From positions 62,001 through 126,000 of the forward strand of contig CAIMKZ010000013.1 of assembly GCA_903842065.1 (NCBI GenBank): a stretch of DNA of 64,000 nucleotides, given 5' to 3'. Made by a program: the position numbers and the translations under genes. The stretch comes from an uncultured Acidobacteriaceae bacterium. GTDB taxonomy: Bacteria > Acidobacteriota > Terriglobia > Terriglobales > Acidobacteriaceae. The notes beneath the pieces are model-generated. The model was not told the DNA's origin and did no database searches. It worked only from the letters and a program-made list of their open reading frames with translations. Shown here piece by piece: positions 34,625-42,646 of this stretch (positions are counted from its first letter, which is position 1; each line of letters begins with the position of its first letter).

Positions 34625-34662
34625 GGGTGCCCCCGGTCCCTCGCATTTGGGGACCGGGGAGA
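34625..34662 (+). repeat. Palindromic repeat type 1 (divergent stem)
   Basis: GGGTGC followed by CCCCGGTCCC pairing with GGGACCGGGG. The arm sequence differs from other copies but pairing is intact. Confidence 0.75.
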
Positions 34663-34840
34663 CCACAACCACCCCCGTCAACCCCTTCCTACCACCCAAA
34701 TCCACGCAAACCATTCATTCCAGACTGGATGTTTTCCAGAACACCGTTGCCGGGAATTAACTCTTCTTGCACTATTCTGTTTGTGTAGTCAAAAACTTAT
34801 CCCGAGAACGACCTGCGTGTTCCAGGGAAAGCGATAACCC

Positions 34841-34970
34841 CTTTATTTTCAATACATACAGATCTCATCTCTTTGAAAATAAAGATGTTAGATCAGGCTG
34901 TATCCCTCTAACCCACTGAAAACAAAGATTCAAGGGACTTTTGGTAGGGGGGGCCCCCCTGTGGGGGGCC
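34841..34970. other. Intergenic inverted repeats (folK-nuoB gap)
   Basis: The 34481-35003 gap has no gene I can support. It holds CTTTATTTTCAA (34841-34852) and its exact complement (34873-34884), a 12-bp AT-rich inverted repeat with a 20-bp spacer, then GGCCCCCC-TGT-GGGGGGCC (34952-34970), an 8-bp GC hairpin 33 bp beyond the folK stop. The latter may end folK transcription although no T-run follows. Confidence 0.5.
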
Positions 34971-35003
34971 GGTGCATAACACGGGGAAAGATCACCTCTC
35001 GAC

Positions 35004-35528
35004 TCACCACAAATTGCTCTCAATCCCCACAACCGCCCCGCGCTCCTCCGGCCGCTCGGCAAACAACCGCTCCAGCCACTCCGTCATCGTCGCCCCGCTC
35101 GCCGGATCGCGCGCCCCGGCCCCGATCTCGCACAGCGGCGCCAGCGCAAACGCCCGCTCGGCCAAGCGCGGATGCGGCACAACCAGCCCCGGCTCATCCA
35201 CCGCTTCGCCCTCGATCAGCAAAATATCCAGATCGAGCGTCCTCGGCCCATTCTTCAATCCGCCGCTGCGATCCCGCCCGAACCCGGCCTCAATCCCCAT
35301 CAGCGCATCGAGCAGGGCGCCCGGCTCGAGAGCGGTCTCCAGCTTCACCGCCGCGTTCAAAAACCGCGGCTGATCGGCGAACCCCACAGGCGCAGTCGAG
35401 TAGAGCCGCGACCGCGCCGCCACCCGCCCCAGCGCGCCCAGCCGCTCCGCCGCGCAGGCGAGCGTAGCCTCCGGCGGCCCAGCAGAACTCGCCAGGTTCG
35501 CACCCAGTCCGATGTAGACAACTCGCAT
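35004..35528 (-). CDS. folK: 6-hydroxymethyl-dihydropterin pyrophosphokinase
   Basis: HPPK of 174 residues, transferring pyrophosphate from ATP to 6-hydroxymethyl-7,8-dihydropterin in folate synthesis. G-L-G-A-N-L at the N-terminus, the A-P-V-G-F-A-D-Q-P-R-F-L-N-A segment, the family signature R-T-L-D-L-D-I-L-L (the two Asp bind Mg) and P-H-P-R-L-A-E-R-A-F are all present. Start 35528 is chosen because GAAGG lies 7 bp upstream and the family begins close to this point. It is divergent from the 78-residue gene at 35615, and no other folate gene is adjacent. Confidence 0.93.
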   Translation of the reverse strand: MRVVYIGLGANLASSAGPPEATLACAAERLGALGRVAARSRLYSTAPVGFADQPRFLNAAVKLETALEPGALLDALMGIEAGFGRDRSGGLKNGPRTLDLDILLIEGEAVDEPGLVVPHPRLAERAFALAPLCEIGAGARDPASGATMTEWLERLFAERPEERGAVVGIESNLW

Positions 35529-35614
35529 CGCCTTCAAGAGTAAATGGGCAGCGCCTCCGGACGTGAACCCCGCGCCCGTTTCTGCTAGCATCCTCAATTG
35601 GAGACAATTTCAAG

Positions 35615-35851
35615 ATGGATGCACCCAACATCATCGGCCCCGGCATTCGCAGCAAAGAAGACGTAGCTCTCGACCTGATGAAATTTGTCGCCGGCGTAGC
35701 AGGAATCGGCCGCGCCGGAGTGCCCTCCACCGGCTTCAGCGGTTCAGCCGCGACCAAGCCAGAAGAGCACGTCGACCAGCTCCTGGACCTCTATCGCCGC
35801 TGCCTCAAAACCGTCGAAGGCGGCTCCAGCGAGAGCGAGGCAGCACAATAG
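35615..35851 (+). CDS. Hypothetical small protein (78 aa)
   Basis: A 78-residue acidic protein beginning M-D-A-P-N-I-I-G-P-G-I-R-S-K-E-D-V-A-L-D-L-M-K-F-V-A and ending Q-L-L-D-L-Y-R-R-C-L-K-T-V-E. The two amphipathic helices flank a Gly/Thr/Ser-rich middle. No family is recognised. The stop lies 14 bp before the start of the Gfo/Idh/MocA gene, so the two are probably co-translated. ATG 35615 follows GGAGACAATTTCAAG; spacing of the ribosome-binding site is a little long. Confidence 0.65.
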   Translation: MDAPNIIGPGIRSKEDVALDLMKFVAGVAGIGRAGVPSTGFSGSAATKPEEHVDQLLDLYRRCLKTVEGGSSESEAAQ

Positions 35852-35865
35852 CCGCAAACTCCAAC

Positions 35866-36942
35866 TTGCGTGTCGCAGTTGCCGGCACAGGTTCCTTCGG
35901 CCGCAACCATCTCCGCGTACTGCGCGAGCTTGAGTCCGCCGGCGCGGGCGTTGCGCTTGTTGCCGCCGTCGAACCCGATCCAGCTCGCGCCGCCGAAACC
36001 GCCGCCCAATACGGCATCGCCGTCTTCCCGTCGGTCAGCAAGCTGCTCTCTGCCGATCTCAAGCTAGACGCCGCTTCGGTGACCGTTCCCACCATTCACC
36101 ATCACGTCGTAGCCTCAGAACTGCTCGACGCCGGAATCGACCTGCTCGTCGAGAAGCCCATCGCCGCAACCCTTGCTGAAGCCGGCGACCTCGTCGCCAA
36201 AGCCGAGCTCGGCAATCGCATCTTGCAGCCCGGCCATCTCGAGCGCTTCAATCCGGCCGTGCTCTCCGTCGAGCCCCGTCTCCGCCGGCCCATGTTCTTC
36301 GAGGCTCACCGGCTCAGCATCTTCACCCCCCGCGCCCTCGATGTCGATGTCGTGCTCGACCTCATGATCCACGACCTCGACATCGTGCTCACCTTCGCCA
36401 ACTCGCCGGTCCGCGAGGTGCGCGCCGTCGGCCTGCCCATCGTCTCGCCGCGCGTCGATATCTCTAACGTCCGCGTCGAGTTCGAGTCCGGATGCGTGGC
36501 CAACTTCACCGCCTCCCGCGTCTCCACCGAACGCGTTCGCAAGCTGCGCTTCTTCGAGCCTCATCAGTACGTATCGGTCGACTACGCGCGCCGTGAGCTG
36601 CTCGTCATCAGCATCGATCCATCCGCGGCCGCTCTGCCGCCACAGCTGGCCGCCGCGCTGGCCTCCGGCAAGCTCGATCCCGCATTACTGGCCCAGCTTC
36701 AGGCCTCCGCGGCCTCGGGTCCCGCTCCCGGTCTCAGCTTCCTCAAGCCCGAAGTCGCCCCCGGTGAGCCTCTGCGGCTCGAGATCGAGTCCTTCCTCGA
36801 CTCCGTCCGCACACGCCGCCCACCCCGAGTCACTGCCCGCCAGGGCTACGCCGCACTTGAGCTCGCCCTCGCGATTCAATCCTCCATGGCCGCCCACGCC
36901 GCGCGGGCCGGCCTCGGCGACTTCTTCCGACCGGCATCCTGA
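35866..36942 (+). CDS. Gfo/Idh/MocA family oxidoreductase
   Basis: A 358-residue NAD(P)-dependent dehydrogenase. V-A-V-A-G-T-G-S-F-G-R-N-H is the Rossmann loop, V-E-K-P-I-A (E-K-P) the cofactor-adjacent motif, and G-H-L-E-R-F-N-P the form seen in nucleotide-sugar dehydrogenases such as the UDP-GlcNAc 3-dehydrogenase GnnA involved in lipid A amino-sugar synthesis. That substrate is inference, because no lpx genes are adjacent. No ATG lies near the family N-terminus; TTG 35866, just before V-A-V-A-G, is the best start and would be translationally coupled to the upstream 78-residue gene. Confidence 0.85.
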   Translation: MRVAVAGTGSFGRNHLRVLRELESAGAGVALVAAVEPDPARAAETAAQYGIAVFPSVSKLLSADLKLDAASVTVPTIHHHVVASELLDAGIDLLVEKPIAATLAEAGDLVAKAELGNRILQPGHLERFNPAVLSVEPRLRRPMFFEAHRLSIFTPRALDVDVVLDLMIHDLDIVLTFANSPVREVRAVGLPIVSPRVDISNVRVEFESGCVANFTASRVSTERVRKLRFFEPHQYVSVDYARRELLVISIDPSAAALPPQLAAALASGKLDPALLAQLQASAASGPAPGLSFLKPEVAPGEPLRLEIESFLDSVRTRRPPRVTARQGYAALELALAIQSSMAAHAARAGLGDFFRPAS

Positions 36943-37634
36943 TCCCGCTTTTCCCGCCACCTCGCGAATAGCGGCAAACAAATGTGTGGCTTGCGACGCA
37001 AATGCCGTTCCCGCGGCCCGATGTTTCACTTAACCGGGCCGGTAGTGCTGAAGGGGCAATTCTTAATAAAAAAAGGCTGTCCAATCGGGAATACTTTGGA
37101 TAACCTTGAGTCTATAGTTTTCAAGGAGTACGCCGGAGGTCGGCGGACTCCTGCTGAATTCTGTTTTTCTGGAGGTTTACGCTTCTGAACCGTCGCATCG
37201 AAGGTCTCAGGCGATGAGGGTGGAAGTTGTTCGATCCCAAGGTTTTTTGCAGGAACGATTGCTGGCGGCCACTTTGCGTCATCTGCGCTCCGGTCGGTTG
37301 TACGGCTCGGATAGTCCGTTGGTGGGATGGTTGCAATCGTCTCTCCAATGCAACATTTGTTCAGGTAAGCTCTGGGTACAAATGTAATGAATATGTCCAA
37401 TCTGCCGACATTTCTTACATGGCCCAGGTAGCCCGGGTGTCGTCCCGGAGGATCACTTGCTGGCGCCAATGAGGCGCTGGATGCGAAATTGGATACGTGC
37501 CGCAGGGCCGATACTCTGCCATGCCGCTCATTTGCAGATTCACTAAGGCCGGAGGTCGGCCTTATGGTTGTACAAACAGAGTTCTGAACGCCGCGCCCGG
37601 AAGGCGCACTGATTCAGGAGCCGAGGTTAGGGCA
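36943..37634. other. 692-bp intergenic region with two GCCGGAGGTCGGC hairpins
   Basis: No convincing gene. Two hairpins have GCCG and CGGC arms around a GAGGT loop, at 37131-37144 (inside a larger AGGAGT/ACTCCT pairing) and 37548-37560. The second presents GGAGG before ATG 37564, which opens a 7-codon reading frame (M-V-V-Q-T-E-F, stop at 37587), 47 bp before the TonB gene. This could be a leader controlling translation of the TonB-M48 operon. An A-rich stretch at 37064-37075 marks a possible promoter region. Confidence 0.4.
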
Positions 37635-38678
37635 ATGAGCAGCTACTCCCCAGGCAGGACGAACTTCGGATTACTTCCCGAACCCGAAGGCCGCATGGCG
37701 TCGTTTGTCACCAGCTCAGTCGTTAATCTGTCGATTCTGGTACTCGTCCTGCTCATCGGAATGACGGCGAAGAAGATCATTGAAAAGCATGTCGAGATGA
37801 CCGAGCTGATTGTGCCCACTCAGCCTCCGCCCGAGCCCAAGCCCATTGTGAAGCCGGTCATGCCCGAGCTGCCTCCGCCGCCCACGCCGCCCAAGATCGA
37901 GTTCGAGGCCCGCAAGATCGAGCTGCCCCAGCCCAAGCCGCCAGAGCCCAAGCCGGTGCAGATGGAAGCCAAGGTCAACATACCCACGGTGCAGCCCAAG
38001 CAGCAGACCGTGGTTCTGGCTCCCCAGCCCAAGGCCGCGCTTGCCGCTGCCATGCCCGCGCAGGATAGCTCGGTCAAGCCCTCCACCGCTCCCGTTCACC
38101 TCGGCCAGACATTCGGCGTTACGCCGAATCCCAATGCCACACGTCCGGCTACGGTTGCCGCCATCGGTAATATCAACGGTGGTATGCAGGGCCCCGCCGT
38201 TGCCCCGCATGGTGTGGTCGGCTCCACGGGTATCGGCAACAGCACCAAGCCCGGCTCCAGCGCCGGAGTCGTCGGCCAGGTTGCTTCGGCAGGCATCCCC
38301 ACCGCCTCTGCCGGTACCGGCGCGGGAAGTTACGGCAAGGTCGCATCGGCGGGCATTCCCGCTGTCGCCGCCCCGGCGCCCGCCTACAAGCCCCCCGTGC
38401 AACAGGTTGTCGCTACAAATCTTGAGATTGTTTCCAAGCCGCCCGTGCAATACACCGCCGAGGCCCGCCAGATGCGCATTGAAGGCGACGTGGTCCTCCA
38501 CGTTACCTTCACGGCGAACGGGCAGGTGGTTGTGCAGAGCATCGTTCGCAGCCTCGGCCACGGCCTCGACGAAGAGGCCCGCCGCGTGGCGCAGCAGATT
38601 CGTTTTCGTCCCGCGACGCAAAATGGCAAGCCCGTCGATTTGACCACCAACATTACCATTACGTTCCAGTTGGCGTAG
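37635..38678 (+). CDS. TonB family protein
   Basis: A 347-residue energy-transducing protein: a cytoplasmic N-terminus, one membrane helix (V-N-L-S-I-L-V-L-V-L-L-I-G, residues ~33-46), a long Pro/Lys-rich periplasmic linker (P-P-P-E-P-K-P-I-V-K-P), an Ala/Gly-rich segment with repeated V-A-S-A-G-I-P, and a C-terminal TonB domain (residues ~265-347: Y-T-A-E-A-R-Q-M-R-I-E-G-D-V-V-L-H-V-T-F). It would contact TonB-dependent receptors such as that at 53048. The ATG at 37635 follows a GAGG; longer frames read the leader. It begins an operon with the M48-like and outer-membrane proteins. Confidence 0.87.
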   Translation: MSSYSPGRTNFGLLPEPEGRMASFVTSSVVNLSILVLVLLIGMTAKKIIEKHVEMTELIVPTQPPPEPKPIVKPVMPELPPPPTPPKIEFEARKIELPQPKPPEPKPVQMEAKVNIPTVQPKQQTVVLAPQPKAALAAAMPAQDSSVKPSTAPVHLGQTFGVTPNPNATRPATVAAIGNINGGMQGPAVAPHGVVGSTGIGNSTKPGSSAGVVGQVASAGIPTASAGTGAGSYGKVASAGIPAVAAPAPAYKPPVQQVVATNLEIVSKPPVQYTAEARQMRIEGDVVLHVTFTANGQVVVQSIVRSLGHGLDEEARRVAQQIRFRPATQNGKPVDLTTNITITFQLA

Positions 38679-38782
38679 CATCGGATGTAGCGCACTGTAA
38701 GTCTGAGATCCCGTCGGGAAGTTAGTTCCCAGTCAGCGTAAGCAGCGAGCGGGATCCTCGTAGTCGAATACCAGGAGCCGAT

Positions 38783-40666
38783 ATGACAGCACGGAAGATT
38801 CCCCTTGTAATCCTTCTTCTTTCTCTTGCCGGCGTTTCCTGCGCCTGGGCTAAGAAAACGCCCAAGTACGAGCAGGTCCGCGCCCTCACACCCGAGCAGT
38901 CCGCTCTGGTGCAGAAGGCCATCGCCCGGGAGAAGGTGCTCATCAAGGAGATCAAGGAGCGCACTCCGCTCGTTGAAACCTACATCCAGGACATCAAGCC
39001 GGATGTGAAGCTCTACCAGGTGCCTGTCAACGACCAGTACATGCTCAGCCGAGTGGACTTCGGCAAGGTCTTCTACGACAAGACCTATACGCCCCGCGCG
39101 CAGGACCGCAAAAAGGGTGGATGGTTCAAGAGCTCGCTGGCTACGGTCACCGGACTTACCAAGGTGCTCGGCCTCGAAAATTTCACCTACAATCCCAACG
39201 GCTTCATGCAGATGATGTTCCTCGACCCTTCGAGCTTCGATACGCAGCACTACGAGTTCGGCTACGTGCGGCGCGAGTTCCTGGGCAGCGTCCGCACCTG
39301 GGTTTTTGACGTACACCCCAAGGTCAACGGCAACGGACGCTTCTACGGACGCATCTGGATCGAAGACCAGATAGGCAACATCGTCCGCTTCAACGGCACC
39401 TACACCCACTCCACAGGCGAGGACACTTCCCGCTACTACTTCCACTTCGACAGCTGGCGGCTCAACGTGCAGCCCGGAATCTGGCTCCCGGTTGCCATCT
39501 ACGTCGAAGAGACCGAACGCATCGAAGGCGAAAAGTCGGTCGGCCTCAAGGCCCAGACTCACTTTTGGGGATACTCCCTCAAGCTGCCCACGCGCGACAG
39601 TGAAAACGTCAGCGTCAAGGTCGACGATGCTGTCGACAAGAGCGAAGATTCCACCGACGTCGGTCCCTTGCAGGCCTCGCGCATGTGGATCACGCAGGCT
39701 GAAGACAACGTCATCGATCGTCTGGTCGAAGCCGGACTCGTGGCCCCCACGATCCCCGGCGGTTATGAAGAAAAGGTGCTGGGACAGATCGTCATCAACC
39801 TCATCGTCCCCAACAATCTTGCCTTCACCGACCAGATTCACTGCCGTGTGCTGCTCTCCAACACGGTCGAGACCACCACGGTCGGCAACTCCATCCTGCT
39901 CTCCAAGGGCCTGCTCGACTCGCTGCCAAGCGAAGAGGCCATCGCATCCGTGATCGCCATGGAACTGGCGCACATCGCCCTCGGCCACCACATCGATACC
40001 CGCTACGCATTCAACGACCGCCTGCTCTTTCCAGACGAGTCCACCTTCCAGCGCATCAACATGTACCACTCCGACGTCGATAACGGCACCGCCTCCGCCA
40101 AGGCCATGGAGTACCTCAACAACTCGATGTACAAGGACAAGCTGCCCAGCGCGGCCCTCTACTTCGCGCAGTTGCAGGATCGCGCCAAAGTGCTTAAGCA
40201 GCTCAACTCGCCCAAGCTCGGCGACTCGCTTCTCAAGGAAGACGGAACGCCCTGGCTGGCGCAGTTGCGCACCATGTCTCCGGCGCTCAACTGGGACGAC
40301 CTGACCCAGATCGCCGCCCTGCCGCTGGGAAGCTGGCTCAAAACAGACCCGTGGGACGACAAGATCCACATGCTTGACGCCAAGCGCTATGCACCCATGA
40401 ACGCGCGCGACAAGATGCCGTTCGAGGTCACACCCATCTTCTACAAGCTGCAGCGCTATGAGGTATCTGCCGCTCCGCCGGCCGCTGCCCCGGCCGCCGG
40501 CGCTCCCGTGGTACAGCCGGCCCCAGACGCTGGCATTGTGCTTCCCGCCGATAGCGCGCAGCCCCAGGCCGCTCCACCCGCCGACCAGACCCAGCCGGCC
40601 GCGCCCGCCCCCACTCCGGACGGCGGCGCCGCACGGCCTTCCACAGGTGTTCAGGGACAGCTATAG
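38783..40666 (+). CDS. M48-like peptidase homologue lacking the first zinc His
   Basis: A 627-residue exported protein (signal peptide ends C-A-W-A). The N-terminal ~300 residues are beta-rich. Residues ~385-410 correspond to the M48 zinc site, where A-M-E-L-A-H-I-A-L-G-H-H replaces H-E-L-A-H: the first histidine is Met, while Glu and the second His remain. Catalysis is therefore doubtful, and a scaffolding or chaperone role (compare BepA-type M48 proteins of the outer membrane) is plausible. The C-terminus (~75 residues) is Pro/Ala-rich. GGAG precedes ATG 38783, 104 bp after the TonB gene, and the outer-membrane barrel gene follows. Confidence 0.8.
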   Translation: MTARKIPLVILLLSLAGVSCAWAKKTPKYEQVRALTPEQSALVQKAIAREKVLIKEIKERTPLVETYIQDIKPDVKLYQVPVNDQYMLSRVDFGKVFYDKTYTPRAQDRKKGGWFKSSLATVTGLTKVLGLENFTYNPNGFMQMMFLDPSSFDTQHYEFGYVRREFLGSVRTWVFDVHPKVNGNGRFYGRIWIEDQIGNIVRFNGTYTHSTGEDTSRYYFHFDSWRLNVQPGIWLPVAIYVEETERIEGEKSVGLKAQTHFWGYSLKLPTRDSENVSVKVDDAVDKSEDSTDVGPLQASRMWITQAEDNVIDRLVEAGLVAPTIPGGYEEKVLGQIVINLIVPNNLAFTDQIHCRVLLSNTVETTTVGNSILLSKGLLDSLPSEEAIASVIAMELAHIALGHHIDTRYAFNDRLLFPDESTFQRINMYHSDVDNGTASAKAMEYLNNSMYKDKLPSAALYFAQLQDRAKVLKQLNSPKLGDSLLKEDGTPWLAQLRTMSPALNWDDLTQIAALPLGSWLKTDPWDDKIHMLDAKRYAPMNARDKMPFEVTPIFYKLQRYEVSAAPPAAAPAAGAPVVQPAPDAGIVLPADSAQPQAAPPADQTQPAAPAPTPDGGAARPSTGVQGQL

Positions 40667-40779
40667 CAGACCGGACTGAACGCGGCGGCATTTGACCTCG
40701 CGTTCAGTTCTGCCCCATCCGCTTGAGCGCTGTTTGGCTCGCGCATTTGAGACCGGATTGGATTTGGAAGACAATGCTC

Positions 40780-41319
40780 ATGAAAAGATCCATCGTCCTA
40801 TTGTTCGCATGTCTCGTACTGGCAGCCGCGGCTTCCGCTCAGGTCGTCGAATCGGCTAACGCCCGCAGGCTCAGAATCTATGCCGGCGGCGAAGCTTCGG
40901 TCTTCCAGCCGAATTACGCCGGAGCAGGTGTCGCGCAGACCGCGCCTAACCGCCTCTACGGATGGGGCGTCTTCGTCGATGCCAACTTCAATCGCTGGGT
41001 GCAGATTGAGGCCGAGATGCGCCAGCTCACCTTCAATCAATATCTCGGCATCACCGAGACAACGTACATGGTCGGCGAGCGCCTGCCCATCGTCCACTTC
41101 AAGCGCTTCACTCCCTACGGCAAGGCCATGATCGGCCTCGGCTCGGGCAGCTTCCTCACCGGAACTGCCATGGCTTACTCCTACGGCGGCGGACTCGATT
41201 ACCGCATCAGCAAGAAGTTTGTCCTGCGAGCCTTCGATATCCAGTTCCAGAACTGGCAGGTCACGCCTTCGCTTCACCCCTACGGCGCCAGCGTCGGCCT
41301 CAGCTACAGGGTCTTTTAG
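40780..41319 (+). CDS. Outer-membrane beta-barrel protein
   Basis: A 179-residue protein with a clear signal peptide (M-K-R-S-I-V-L-L-F-A-C-L-V-L-A-A-A-A-S-A-Q) and a mature part of alternating hydrophobic beta strands ending in aromatic Y-R-V-F, as in small OmpA/OmpW-like barrels. Gly- and aromatic-rich strands such as P-Y-G-K-A-M-I-G-L-G-S-G support the assignment. ATG 40780 is preferred to 40774 because the GGAAG at 40766 gives better spacing. It is last in the TonB-M48 set and ends at a shared bidirectional terminator. Confidence 0.8.
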   Translation: MKRSIVLLFACLVLAAAASAQVVESANARRLRIYAGGEASVFQPNYAGAGVAQTAPNRLYGWGVFVDANFNRWVQIEAEMRQLTFNQYLGITETTYMVGERLPIVHFKRFTPYGKAMIGLGSGSFLTGTAMAYSYGGGLDYRISKKFVLRAFDIQFQNWQVTPSLHPYGASVGLSYRVF

Positions 41320-41350
41320 CCGCCGGTACATTCCAGCATTCACAACAAAA

Positions 41351-41378
41351 AAAAGAGGGGCCCGAAGGCCCCTCTTTT
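41351..41378. terminator. Bidirectional terminator
   Basis: AAAAGAGGGGCC and GGCCCCTCTTTT with a 4-nt loop, with A- and T-runs on both sides, between the outer-membrane protein gene and era (convergent). Confidence 0.9.
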
Positions 41379-41390
41379 CGTTTGAGCGCA

Positions 41391-42629
41391 TTACTCTTCT
41401 TCCGGCTTGTTCTCGTCCACCTGATCGGTAGCAATCCTCTCCAGCTGATTCCGCCAGTCCAGAGACTCCACAAACGCGCGCGACTCTCGCCACCCCGGCT
41501 CCACAATCACGTGCAGCTCCAGATACACCCGCGTTCCCAGCAGCGACTCGATCTTCCTTCGCGCTGTCGTTCCAATCTCCTTCAGCTTCGATCCGCCCTT
41601 GCCGATCAGGATCGCCTTTTGCCCCGAGCGCTCGCAGTAGATCGCCGCCATGATCCGCGTCAGCGGATTCCTCGAACCCTCTTGCGGTTCCTCGAACTCC
41701 TCGATCACCACCGCCGAGGCGTAGGGAACCTCCTCGCCGGTCTCGATCAGAATGCTCTCCCGGATCAGCTCGGCCACCATGAACCGCACCGGCTGGTCCG
41801 TGTACTGGTCCTGCGGATAGAAGCGCTCGCCCTGGGGAAGCACATCCACGATCCGCTTCACCAGGATGTCGAGCCCGTCCTTCTTGCGCGCGCTCACCGG
41901 GATCACCTGCGCGAAGTTGTGCTGCTTCATCAGCCCTTCGATCAGCGGAAGCAGATCCTCCTTCTTCACCAGATCGACCTTGGTCAGCACCAGAAACACC
42001 GGACAATCCAGCTTGCGCACCAGCCCGAACAGAAACTCATCCTCGCTCGCCCAGCCACCGCGCGCGCCGCGGGCACTTTTGTCTTTCGGCTGAGTTTCAT
42101 GTCCGGGTGCCCCAGGTCTCGATTTTGAGACCTGGGAGACACCAACACTTAACTCGGCGCCACCATCTTCGCCACCAGAGCTGGGTGCCCCAGGTCTCGA
42201 TTTTGAGACATGGGAGACACCGGCACTCGACTCACCACTGGACTCGCTCTCCTCCAGCATCACCCGCCGCGTCGCATCCACAAGTACCAGCACCAGATCC
42301 CGCGTCTCTAGAGCCTCGTGGACCTCCTGGAGCATTCGCCTGTCCAGATGCGACCCCGGCTTGTGAACCCCCGGCGTATCCACAAACACGATCTGCGTAG
42401 CCGGATGCACGCCCTTGTGCGCCGGAACCTCCACCATGCCCATCACGCGGTTGCGCGTCGTCTGCGGCTTGGCGGTCACAATTGCCACCTTTTCGCCGGT
42501 CAGCGCGTTCAGCAACGTACTTTTGCCCACATTGGGCCGCCCTACAATAGCTACAAATCCAGATCGCAAGTAATTATCTCCAGCTTCTATTATCGCTGCA
42601 TTCCGGCCTCCGCGCCTTATTTCGCGCAT
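41391..42629 (-). CDS. era: GTPase Era with repeat-encoded insertion
   Basis: Essential ribosome-assembly GTPase that binds 16S rRNA. G1 is G-R-P-N-V-G-K-S, G3 D-T-P-G, G4 T-K-V-D, and the KH domain has I-G-K-G-G-S-K-L-K-E-I-G. The length is 412 residues against about 300 normally. Roughly 70 extra residues lie between G3 and G4 and contain V-S-H-V-S-K-S-R-P-G-A-P and V-S-Q-V-S-K-S-R-P-G-A-P, each encoded by a type-1 palindromic repeat; the two copies are 78 bp apart (26 codons). ATG 42629 has no clear ribosome-binding site; a TTG at 42569 with GGAG upstream would remove 20 residues and start just before G-F-V-A-I-V-G-R. Confidence 0.93.
   Translation of the reverse strand: MREIRRGGRNAAIIEAGDNYLRSGFVAIVGRPNVGKSTLLNALTGEKVAIVTAKPQTTRNRVMGMVEVPAHKGVHPATQIVFVDTPGVHKPGSHLDRRMLQEVHEALETRDLVLVLVDATRRVMLEESESSGESSAGVSHVSKSRPGAPSSGGEDGGAELSVGVSQVSKSRPGAPGHETQPKDKSARGARGGWASEDEFLFGLVRKLDCPVFLVLTKVDLVKKEDLLPLIEGLMKQHNFAQVIPVSARKKDGLDILVKRIVDVLPQGERFYPQDQYTDQPVRFMVAELIRESILIETGEEVPYASAVVIEEFEEPQEGSRNPLTRIMAAIYCERSGQKAILIGKGGSKLKEIGTTARRKIESLLGTRVYLELHVIVEPGWRESRAFVESLDWRNQLERIATDQVDENKPEEE
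42105..42140 (+). repeat. Palindromic repeat type 1, inside era
   Basis: Perfect 10-bp arms CCCAGGTCTC and GAGACCTGGG. Read on the minus strand it encodes S-Q-V-S-K-S-R-P-G-A-P in the Era frame. Confidence 0.95.
42183..42218 (+). repeat. Palindromic repeat type 1, inside era (second copy)
   Basis: One arm mismatch (GAGACATGGG), giving His instead of Gln in S-H-V-S-K-S-R-P-G-A-P. It starts 78 bp from the first copy, keeping the reading frame, whereas intergenic pairs are 76 bp apart. Confidence 0.95.
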
Positions 42630-42646
42630 TCTGCTATATCTAGACC

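Noticed and set aside
37420-37620. Cyclic di-GMP (GEMM) riboswitch upstream of the TonB gene
   Set aside because: A GGTAGC-like string is present at ~37427, but the remaining conserved helices and the GNRA tetraloop receptor could not be found.
38384-40369. Open frame of 661 codons antisense to the M48-like and TonB genes
   Set aside because: Val/Asp/Glu-rich shadow of coding sequence with no family resemblance; it spans two genes and an intergenic gap of the opposite strand.
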